A stretch of 64,000 nt of DNA from Streptomyces sp. NRRL F-5123 (GTDB taxonomy: Bacteria > Actinomycetota > Actinomycetes > Streptomycetales > Streptomycetaceae): the NCBI RefSeq assembly GCF_000721495.1, contig NZ_JOHY01000009.1, positions 62,001 to 126,000 of the forward strand, in the 5' to 3' direction. Shown piece after piece: positions 16,340 through 24,600 of this stretch. The stretch's first letter is position 1. Each line of letters starts with the position of its first letter. Position numbers and translations under genes: made by a program. The notes under the pieces are model-generated. The model worked only from the letters and a program-made list of their open reading frames with translations, was not told the DNA's origin and made no database searches.

Positions 16340-17263
16340 GTGGCCGCAGTCGCGGAATCCCGTTCCCGCCCCCGCAGCACGCCGGAACCCGTCCGGCGCG
16401 GGCCGCACGCCCGCCGGGAGGCCCGTGTCGGGCTGCTGTTCGTGCTGCCCTGCTTCCTGCTCTTCCTGGCCTTCCGGTTCGGGCCGGGCCTGGCCGGGCT
16501 CGTCCTCGGCTTCACCGACTACACGATCGGCGACAGCACCCACTTCACCGGCCTGGACAACTTCCAGCGGATGATGCACGACCCGCTGTTCTGGTCGTCG
16601 ATGAAGGTGACGGTCGTCTACAGCGTGATCGCCGTGCCGTTCACGATCGCGGCGTCGCTGGGACTCGCGCTGCTCACCCGGCGCGCGTTCCGCGGCTCCA
16701 AGCTCTTCCGTTCCATATTCTTCCTGCCGGTGGTCACCAGCCTGATCCTGGCGTCCACCGTCTTCATCTGGATCTTCTCCACCAAGGGCCCCTGGTCGAG
16801 CCTGATGGGACTGCTCGGGCTGCCCGAGCAGTCCTGGCTCACCGACTCCGCGCTCGTCCTGCCGGCCCTCGCCCTGGTCGGCATCTGGTCGCGCTGCGGC
16901 TACGGCATGCTCATCCTGCTCGCGCGGCTCCAGGACGTGCCGCGCGAGCTGGAGGAGGCCGCCCTCATGGACGGCGCCGGGCCCTTCCAGCGCTTCCGCC
17001 ACATCGTGGCCCCGCAGCTGAAGCCGGCGTTCTTCTTCCTCGCGGTGATCGAGACGACCAACAGCTTCCAGATCTTCGACGCCGTCTACGTCATGACCGG
17101 CGGCGGCCCCGCCAACGCCAGCTACAGCCTCGTCTACCAGCTCTACGACGCGGGCTTCAAATACTCCGACCTCGGCTACGCGAGCGCCCTCGGCTGCGTG
17201 CTGTTCGTCATGACCGTGGTCGTGGCGCTCGTGCAGCGCATGGTGCTCGGAAAGGAGAAGTGA
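16340..17263 (+). CDS. ABC sugar transporter permease 1 (CUT1, MalF-like)
   Basis: The 307-aa protein has six predicted membrane segments and the EAA cytoplasmic loop for ATPase contact (EEAALMDGAGPFQRF, about residues 208-222). The GTG start is preceded by GGAGG. An Arg-rich N-terminus precedes the first membrane segment. Together with the next gene it forms the transmembrane channel of the importer. Confidence 0.88.
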   Translation: MAAVAESRSRPRSTPEPVRRGPHARREARVGLLFVLPCFLLFLAFRFGPGLAGLVLGFTDYTIGDSTHFTGLDNFQRMMHDPLFWSSMKVTVVYSVIAVPFTIAASLGLALLTRRAFRGSKLFRSIFFLPVVTSLILASTVFIWIFSTKGPWSSLMGLLGLPEQSWLTDSALVLPALALVGIWSRCGYGMLILLARLQDVPRELEEAALMDGAGPFQRFRHIVAPQLKPAFFFLAVIETTNSFQIFDAVYVMTGGGPANASYSLVYQLYDAGFKYSDLGYASALGCVLFVMTVVVALVQRMVLGKEK

Positions 17264-17265
17264 CC

Positions 17266-18123
17266 ATGGCCCGGGAGAGGATCCAGGACATCGTGCCCCG
17301 GGCGCTGCGGCCCGGCAGGATCGGGCTCGCGGTACGGGCGGTGCTGCTCACCGTGGCCTCGCTCGCCACGGTCTTCCCGTTCTACGCGATGATCGTGCTG
17401 TCGCTGAAGCCCGGCGCTGCCGTGGAGCTCCCCGGCAGCCTGCTGCCGTGGAATCTGAGCGGCTCCTCCTACAGCGCCGTGCTGGACGCCCAGGACGTGC
17501 CGCGCTGGCTGCTCAACACCCTGGTCTACTCGGTGGTGTCGGTGGTCGGCGTGCTGGCCCTGGCGTCGCTGGCCGGGTACGCCTTCGCCAAGAAGCGCTT
17601 CCGCGGGCGGGAGACGATGTTCTGGTCGTTCCTGTCGATGGTGATGGTGCCCTACCACGTCACGATGATCCCGACGTTCATCATGATGGCGAAGCTCGGC
17701 GGCGTGGACACCTACTGGGGCCTGATCATCCCCACCCTCGCCAACGCCCAGGCGGTGTTCCTCATGCGGCAGTTCATCCGCGACCTGCCCGACGAGATGT
17801 TCGAGGCGGCCCGGCTGGACGGCTGCGGCGAGCTGCGGATCTTCGTCAGCCTCGTGCTGCCGCTGCTCAAGCCGATCCTCGCCACGCTCGGGACGTTCGT
17901 CTTCCTGTGGCACTGGAACGACTTCCTGTGGCCGCTGATCATGGGCCAGAGCAGCGACATGCGCACCCTCACCGTCGGCATCGCCTCGCTCCAGCAGCAG
18001 CAGGTGCCGCTCAGCCAGGTGCTCGCCGGATCGGTGATCGCCTTCGTCCCCATCTTCGCCGCCTACCTCGCGGGCCAGCGCTACTTCACCGAGGGCGTCA
18101 CCGGCTCGGCCGTCAAAGGATGA
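17266..18123 (+). CDS. ABC sugar transporter permease 2 (CUT1, MalG-like)
   Basis: The 285-aa permease has six membrane segments and the EAA loop (FEAARLDGCGELRIF). I choose the ATG at 17266 because AAGGAGA lies 8-9 nt upstream; a GTG at 17260 overlapping the previous stop codon would add two residues. Its stop overlaps the next start (ATGA), so it is coupled to the epimerase-like gene. Confidence 0.88.
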   Translation: MARERIQDIVPRALRPGRIGLAVRAVLLTVASLATVFPFYAMIVLSLKPGAAVELPGSLLPWNLSGSSYSAVLDAQDVPRWLLNTLVYSVVSVVGVLALASLAGYAFAKKRFRGRETMFWSFLSMVMVPYHVTMIPTFIMMAKLGGVDTYWGLIIPTLANAQAVFLMRQFIRDLPDEMFEAARLDGCGELRIFVSLVLPLLKPILATLGTFVFLWHWNDFLWPLIMGQSSDMRTLTVGIASLQQQQVPLSQVLAGSVIAFVPIFAAYLAGQRYFTEGVTGSAVKG

Positions 18124-19217
18124 CCCCGCACATGACCCACACGACCACCCCGCCGCCGCCCTTCCCCTTCCCCGGCCCCGCGTTCGACTTCCCGTCGAGC
18201 GAGCGGCAACTGGAGGACCTGCTCGCCACGCCCTCGCCCGCGCTGGTCTCCGACGCCGCCCGGCTGGACGGCGACCTGGTGGTCCTCGGCGCCGGCGGCA
18301 AGATGGGCCCGAGCCTGGCACGGCTCGCCCGCCGCGCGCTGGACGCCGCGGGCCGCACCGACCTCGCCGTGCACGCGGTGTCCCGCTGGTCGGACCGCGC
18401 GGCCGCCGACGCGCTCGCCGCCGACGGGGTCCGCCCGGTCACCGCCGACCTGCTCGACGGCGACCCGGGCGCGCTGCCCGAGGCCGGCAACGTCGTCTTC
18501 ATGGTCGGCGCCAAGTTCGGCTCCGCGGGCAACCCGGCGCACGCCTGGGCCGTCAACGCCGCCCTGCCGGACCGGATCGCCCGCCGCTACCGGGACGCCC
18601 GGATCGCCGCGTTCTCCACCGGCAACGTCTACCCGCTGGTCGACACCGCCTCGGCCGGCTCCGCCGAGACCGACCCGGTGGGCCCGGTCGGCGAGTACGC
18701 CATGTCGTGCCTGGGCCGCGAGCGCGTCCTCGGCTACCACGCCGCCGTCCACGACACCCGCGTCGCGCTGTTGCGGCTGAACTACGCGGTGGACCTGCGC
18801 TACGGGGTGCTCGCCGACATCGCCGCGTCGGTGCAGGCGGGCGAACCGGTCGACGTGACGACCGGCCACGTCAACGTCGTGTGGCAGGGCTACGCCAACG
18901 AGGTCGCGCTGCGCGCGCTGCTGCACGCCCACGAGGACGTCTTCACCGTCAACCTCACCGGGCCCGAGACGGCGTCGGTGCGGCGGCTGGCCGGGCTGTT
19001 CGCCGCGGAGTTCGGATCCCCCGGCGGGGCCGCGGTGACGACCGGAACCGAGTCCGGCACCGCGCTGCTGTCCGACGCGAGCCACTGCCACGCCCTGTTC
19101 GGCTACCCGCCGGTGTCCTTGCGCACCCTCGTCGGCTGGCAGGCGGAGTGGCTGCGCCGCGGGCTGCCGCTGTCCGGCCGGCCGACCAAGTTCCAGACCC
19201 GCGACGGAAGGTTCTGA
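18120..19217 (+). CDS. NAD(P)-dependent epimerase/dehydratase-like Rossmann protein
   Basis: The 365-aa protein has a Pro-rich start (residues 9-20), then a Rossmann fold starting near residue 45 with the glycine-rich GAGGKMGPSL motif. FSTGNVYP and the following SCLGRERV region occupy the place of the active-site Ser/Thr and YxxxK of extended SDRs, but I cannot see a canonical YxxxK. The enzyme probably acts on an NDP-free sugar or sugar acid, as in other catabolic clusters where this family sits beside a DHDPS-like aldolase. Its start overlaps the permease stop. Confidence 0.7.
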   Translation: MTPHMTHTTTPPPPFPFPGPAFDFPSSERQLEDLLATPSPALVSDAARLDGDLVVLGAGGKMGPSLARLARRALDAAGRTDLAVHAVSRWSDRAAADALAADGVRPVTADLLDGDPGALPEAGNVVFMVGAKFGSAGNPAHAWAVNAALPDRIARRYRDARIAAFSTGNVYPLVDTASAGSAETDPVGPVGEYAMSCLGRERVLGYHAAVHDTRVALLRLNYAVDLRYGVLADIAASVQAGEPVDVTTGHVNVVWQGYANEVALRALLHAHEDVFTVNLTGPETASVRRLAGLFAAEFGSPGGAAVTTGTESGTALLSDASHCHALFGYPPVSLRTLVGWQAEWLRRGLPLSGRPTKFQTRDGRF

Positions 19218-19223
19218 CCCACC

Positions 19224-20297
19224 GTGTCCCACCCCACACCCGCCGCCCCCGCCGCCGTGGCGGCCTCCGACCCGCTGGCCCTGCTCGCCGCCGGTACGGT
19301 CATCCCCGCCCACCCCCTCGCGCTGGACGCCGAGCGCCGCCTCGACGAGCGGCGGCAGCGCGCGCTGACCCGCTACTACCTGGCCTCCGGCGCCGGCGGC
19401 ATCGCGGTCGGCGTGCACACCACGCAGTTCGCGATCCGGGACGCCGGGGTGGACCTGCTCCGCCCGGTCCTCGCGCTGGCCGCCGAGACCGCCGACAAGG
19501 AGGCGGGCCGCCCGGTCGTGAAGGTCGCGGGCGCCTGCGGCTACACCGCGCAGGCCGTCGCCGAGGCCACCCTCGCCGCCGAACTCGGCTACGACGCGGT
19601 GCTGCTGAGCCCCGCCGTGCCCGGCGCGGACGAGGCCGGGCTGCTGGAGCGGGCCCGGGCGGTCGGCGAGGTGCTGCCCGTCATCGGCTTCTACCTCCAG
19701 GACGCCGTGGGCGGCCGCTACCTCTCCCCCGCCTTCTGGAGGGCCTTCGCCGAGCTGCCCTCGGTGGTGGCGATCAAGACCGCGCCCTTCGACCGCTACC
19801 GCACCGCCGAGGTCATCGCCGCGGTCGGGGCGAGCGACCGGGCCGACGAGGTCGCCCTCTACACCGGCAACGACGACGCGATCCTGAACGACCTGCTCAC
19901 CCCGTACCGCACCCCGGGCGGCGCCCTGAAGTGGTTCGCCGGCGGGCTGCTCGGGCAGTGGGCGGTGTGGACGAGGGGCGCGGTCGCGCTGCTGGCGGAG
20001 GTGCGGGCCGCACGGGCGGGCGACCACGCCCTCATGACCGACCTGCTGCGCCGGGCGCCCCAGCTCAGCCAGGCCAACGCCGCGGTCTTCGACGTCCGCA
20101 ACGCCTTCCGCGGCTGCATCCCCGGCGTCCACGAGGTGCTGCGCCGCCAGGGCCTGCTGGAGGGCACCTGGTGCCTGGACCCCAACGAGCGGCTCTCGCC
20201 GCGGCAGGCGGAGGAGATCGCGTCGGTCGCGGCCGCGTACCCGTGGCTGACCGACGACGCGTTCGTGGCGGAGCACCGCGATGACTGGCTCCGCTGA
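19224..20297 (+). CDS. Dihydrodipicolinate synthase (DapA)-family aldolase or dehydratase
   Basis: The 357-aa protein shows the N-acetylneuraminate lyase/DHDPS barrel: GIAVGVHTTQFAIR near residue 55, KVAGACGYTAQAVAEA, a GFYLQDAVGG strand and the Schiff-base lysine Lys185 in VVAIKTAPFDRY. It is longer than DapA (about 290 aa) because of an extended C-terminus. In this operon retro-aldol cleavage of a 2-keto-3-deoxy sugar acid to pyruvate and an aldehyde is the simplest role. Its 3' end overlaps the next gene by 17 bp. Confidence 0.82.
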   Translation: MSHPTPAAPAAVAASDPLALLAAGTVIPAHPLALDAERRLDERRQRALTRYYLASGAGGIAVGVHTTQFAIRDAGVDLLRPVLALAAETADKEAGRPVVKVAGACGYTAQAVAEATLAAELGYDAVLLSPAVPGADEAGLLERARAVGEVLPVIGFYLQDAVGGRYLSPAFWRAFAELPSVVAIKTAPFDRYRTAEVIAAVGASDRADEVALYTGNDDAILNDLLTPYRTPGGALKWFAGGLLGQWAVWTRGAVALLAEVRAARAGDHALMTDLLRRAPQLSQANAAVFDVRNAFRGCIPGVHEVLRRQGLLEGTWCLDPNERLSPRQAEEIASVAAAYPWLTDDAFVAEHRDDWLR

Positions 20298-21294
20298 GGC
20301 CCCGCGCGCGGTCGTCGCCGTCCCCGCGCGGCTGCGCGAGCAGTTCTTCACGCCCGCCGCGTGGCGGCGGCTGGAGCTGCTCACCGACGTCCGCGTGGTC
20401 GAACGGCACTGCGACCCGGAGGCGCTGGCCGCCGCGCTCGGCGACGCCGCGGTCCTGGTGACCGCCTGGGGCACCGCCCGGCTGGACACCGCGCTGCTGG
20501 AGCGGGCCCCGCGGCTGCGGCTGGTGGCCCACACCGGAGGGGCCGTCAGCCCGTACGTGACCGGCGCCGCCCTCGACCGCGGGGTGCGCGTCACCCAGGC
20601 CGGGGCGGCGATGGCCCGCCCCGTCGCGGAGGTCGCCCTCACCTTCACCCTGGCGCTGCTGCACCGCGTCCACCGCTTCGACCACGCCCTGCACGCGGGC
20701 CTGCCCTGGGAGGAGGCCTCGGCCGCGCCCGAGCGCCACGGGATCGCCGGCTGCCCGGTCGGCGTCGTCGGCGCCTCCCGTACGGGCCGCGCGTACATCG
20801 CACTGGCCCGCGCGCTCGGCGCCGAGGTGAGGGTGTACGACCCGTACCTGACGGCGGGGGACGCCCGCACCCTCGGGGTGCGCGCCACGGACCTCGACGA
20901 CTTGCTCACGACGAGCCGTGTCGTCGCCGTCCACGCGCCCGCGCTGCCCGGGACCCGCCACCTGCTGGCGGCCCGCGAGCTGGCCCTGATGCCGGACGGA
21001 GCGGGCCTGGTGAACACCGCCCGCTCCTGGCTGGTCGACGAATCCGCCCTGCTCGCGGAGCTGCGCACCGGCCGCCTCGACGCCGCCCTCGACGTCTTCG
21101 ACGCCGAGCCCCTCCCGCCGGACCACCCCTTCCGCGCCCTGCCCAACGCCCTGCTGACCCCGCACCAGGCGGCGGCCACGGTCGAGGGCCGCCAGGCGCT
21201 GGGCGACAGCACGGTGGCGGAGATCGCCCGCTGGGTCGGCGGCGAGCCGCTGCTGCACGCGGTGGGGCGGGAGGCGCTGGAGCGGGTGGAGTAG
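20281..21294 (+). CDS. D-isomer-specific 2-hydroxyacid dehydrogenase
   Basis: The 337-aa protein has the family's NAD-binding fold (GVVGASRTGRAY, about residue 160) and catalytic residues in order: Arg in VNTARSWLVDE, Glu in DVFDAEPLP and His in LLTPHQAA. Family members reduce 2-keto acids or glyoxylate and hydroxypyruvate to D-2-hydroxy acids. As last gene of the importer operon it could process an aldehyde-derived or keto-acid product of the aldolase. Confidence 0.85.
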   Translation: MTGSAEAPRAVVAVPARLREQFFTPAAWRRLELLTDVRVVERHCDPEALAAALGDAAVLVTAWGTARLDTALLERAPRLRLVAHTGGAVSPYVTGAALDRGVRVTQAGAAMARPVAEVALTFTLALLHRVHRFDHALHAGLPWEEASAAPERHGIAGCPVGVVGASRTGRAYIALARALGAEVRVYDPYLTAGDARTLGVRATDLDDLLTTSRVVAVHAPALPGTRHLLAARELALMPDGAGLVNTARSWLVDESALLAELRTGRLDAALDVFDAEPLPPDHPFRALPNALLTPHQAAATVEGRQALGDSTVAEIARWVGGEPLLHAVGREALERVE

Positions 21295-21641
21295 GCACGG
21301 GGCCGCCGTGGGCGGGACTCCGGCCGCGCCGCGGCCGCCGGGTTGGCGAACGGCGAACCGCCGCCACCGGCACACCGGCCGCGGGCCCGGGCACACCGGC
21401 CGCGGGGTACGTCAGGCCCAGCACACGACCGGCCCCGGACAAGCCGGCCGCGGGCTGCCGGCACGCCCCGCGCACCAGCGGCCCCCGCTCGTCCATGGAG
21501 ATCTTTCGCCGTCCTTGACCGCATGCCCCGCACGCGCGCGGGCGCCCGCCGATCCCGGCCGGCTGACGAGATCGCGACGCGGCGCCATCTCGTCAGCCGC
21601 GGACGCTGCGACGCGAGCAACGGGCCCGGTAGACACGCCGG
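21295..21641. other. Intergenic region with inverted repeat before the subtilase gene
   Basis: This 347-bp gap holds no convincing gene. It contains two copies of the 17-mer starting GGCACACCGGCCGCGGG around 21369-21404 and, 43 bp before the subtilase start, a perfect 13-bp inverted repeat (CGGCTGACGAGAT / ATCTCGTCAGCCG, 21560-21572 and 21587-21599, 14-nt loop). The repeat could be an operator or a 5'-UTR hairpin. Confidence 0.6.
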
Positions 21642-24600
21642 ATGACTCCTCTGCACAGACGCCGGTCCCTACCGGCCACCCCGGCGACCCCGGGGCGACA
21701 CGCCCGCCGCGGCCCCCGGCTGACCGCCGCCGTCCTCGCGGCCGGGCTCGTCGGCGCCGTCCTGGGCCTGGGGACGCAGCCCGCCACGGCCGCGGCCTCC
21801 GGTGCGCACACCCCGCGCTCGCTCGGCGCCCCGCGGGCCGCCGCGGCCAAGGCCGGCCCGCACGGCAAGTTCAGCGCCCACGACCGCACCCTGCTGCAGG
21901 CGGCGCAGAGCCGGAAGGCCCCGGCGGTCACGGTGCTGCTGGCCACCGCCCCGGACCGCACCGCGCGGGTGCCGGCCGAGGTCGCGAAGCTGGGAGGGCA
22001 CGCCGAGAAGGTCTACGACCACCTCGGGTACGTGCGCGCGTCCGTGCCGACCGGCAAGGCGGAGCAGCTGGCCGCGCTCGCCGACGTCACCGCCCTCGAC
22101 CTCGACGAGACCTACCGGATGCCCGACCCCTCCCCGGTCACCGCGCAGGACGCGAGGACGGGCCGCCCCGGCCCTGCCCCCGCCCCCGCGCCCGGCCCGC
22201 GGACACCGGCCGCCAACCCGTACCTGCCCACCGCCGACACCGGCGCCGTGGACTTCGTGAAGCAGCACCCGGCGTGGGACGGCCGGGGCGTGACCGTCGG
22301 CATCCTCGACACCGGCGTGGACCTGGACCACCCGGCGCTGCGCACGACCACCACCGGCGAGCGCAAGGTCGCCGCCTGGGTCACGGCCACCGACCCGGTG
22401 CTGGACGGCGACCCGACGTGGCTGGAGATGCGCACCAAGGTCACCGTCACCGGAGCCACGTTCACCTCCGGCGGCGCCACCTGGACGGCCCCTGCGGGCA
22501 GTTACGAATTCCAGACCTTCGCCGAGAAGAACCTCTACCGCAGCGAGCTGGGCGGCGACGTCAACCGCGACGGCGACTACACCGACGTCTTCGGTGTGCT
22601 CTACCGCCCCGCGGACCACACCGTGTGGGTCGACGCGAACCAGGACCACGTCTTCGGCGACGGCGACATCGTGCGCCCCTACGCCGAGAGCGGCCAGGTC
22701 GCGCACTTCGGCACCGACGACCCGAGGACCGCCGTCGCCGAGACGGTGCCCTTCACCGTCGAGTACCGCGACGGCGTGGACCTCTCCGCGCGCGGCGGCC
22801 CGTACGCCGGGAAGACCGCCGACTTCGTGAGCCTGGGCCTGGTCTCCGGCACCCACGGCACCCACGTGGCCGGGATCACTGCGGGGCACGGCCTGTTCGG
22901 CGGTGCGATGGAGGGCGCCGCCCCCGGCGCCCGGATCGTCTCCGAGCGGGTCTGCGTGGCCGCGGGGTGCAGCGACTACGCGCTCACCGAGGGCATGATC
23001 GACGCCGTGGTCAACCAGCACGTCGACGTGGTCAACATGTCGATCGGCGGCCTGACCGCGCTCAACGACGGCTCGTCGGTCCGCGAACTGCTCTACGACC
23101 GGCTGATCGACGACTACGGCGTGCAGCTCTTCGTGTCGTCCGGCAACGACGGCCCGGGCATGAACACCGTCGCCGAGCCGTCCACCGCCACCGAGGTCGT
23201 GAGCGTCGGGGCCTCCGTCAGCAAGCAGACGTGGTGGGCCGACTACGGCTCCGAGGTCGACGCGGCGCAGGCGCTCTTCCCCTTCTCCTCGCGCGGCCCG
23301 CGTGAGGACGGCGACCTCAAGCCGACCCTCGTCGCACCCGGCGCCGCCGTCTCCACCGTGCCCCTGTGGCAGGCCGGCGAGGGCGTTCCGCAGGCCGGCT
23401 ACGACCTGCCGCCCGGCTACGCGATGTACAACGGCACCTCGATGGCCTCCCCCGAGGCGACCGGCGCCGCCGCGCTGCTGCTGTCCGCCGCCGGGGCGAA
23501 ACACCGGCAGGTCACCCCGGCCGCACTGCGCACCGCGCTGACCAGCGGCGCCGCCTTCCTGCCCGGCGAGCCCGCCTACGCCCAGGGCGCGGGCCTGATA
23601 TCCGTCGGCCGGGCCTGGCAGGTGCTGGCCCGGAACGCGCAGCCCGCCGCCTACACCGTGCGGGCACCGGTGTGCAGCGTGCTCTCCGGCGCACTCGCGA
23701 CGCCGGGCAGCGGCGCGGGCCTGTACAACCGCTGCGCCCCCGACCAGGGCGGCCAGCAGGCCGGGCATGCGCGCACGTACCAGCTCCAGCTGACCAGGAC
23801 CGACGGCGGCAGCGGGGCGACCGCGCTGTCGTGGCTCGGCGACGACGGCACCTTCTCGGCGCCCTCGCTGGTCCACCTGGCGCGGGGCAGCGCCACCCCG
23901 GTGGCCGTGCGCGCGCTGCCGCGGAGCACCGGCGCGCACTCCGCGGTGCTGCGGGTCGACGACCTCGGCACGCCGGGCGTCGACAAGCTGGTGCTGGTGA
24001 CGGTCGTGGCCGCGGACGGTCCCGCCGCGCCGTCGTTCGGCGCCGAGCGGCGCGGCGTGGTCGCCCGCAACGGCACGGACTCGCTGTTCGTGGCGGTCCC
24101 GGCGGGTGCGCAGGCGGTCGCCGTCGGCCTGTCGGGCCTCGCCGAGGGCAGCCAGACGCGCTTCCTGGCGGTCGACCCGCAGGGCAAGCCCGTCGAGGAC
24201 ACCGCCGCGGCCCGCTGCTACGCGAACTACTCCGACCCGGCGGACTGCGACCCGGCGGCCCGGACGTACCACCAGCCGATGGCCGGCGTCTGGGAATTCC
24301 AGGTCGACAGCCGCCGCACCTCGCCCCAGCAGGCCAATCCCTACCAGCTGACCGCCGCCGTGCAGGGCGCCGCCTTCGACCCGGCCTCCGGCACGGTCGA
24401 CGAGGCGGCGGTGCACGAGCCGGTCGAGCGCGGCTTCACCGTGACCAACACCTTCGGCCCGGTGGAGGCCCATGCGGTCGGCGGGGCGCTCGGCGCGATG
24501 GCACAGGAGCGCCCGACCGTCGCGGACGGCCAGATGACGGGCAAGCAGATCACCGTGCCGCGGGACGGCAAGCGGCTGGAGATCGCGATGGGCAACGCGG

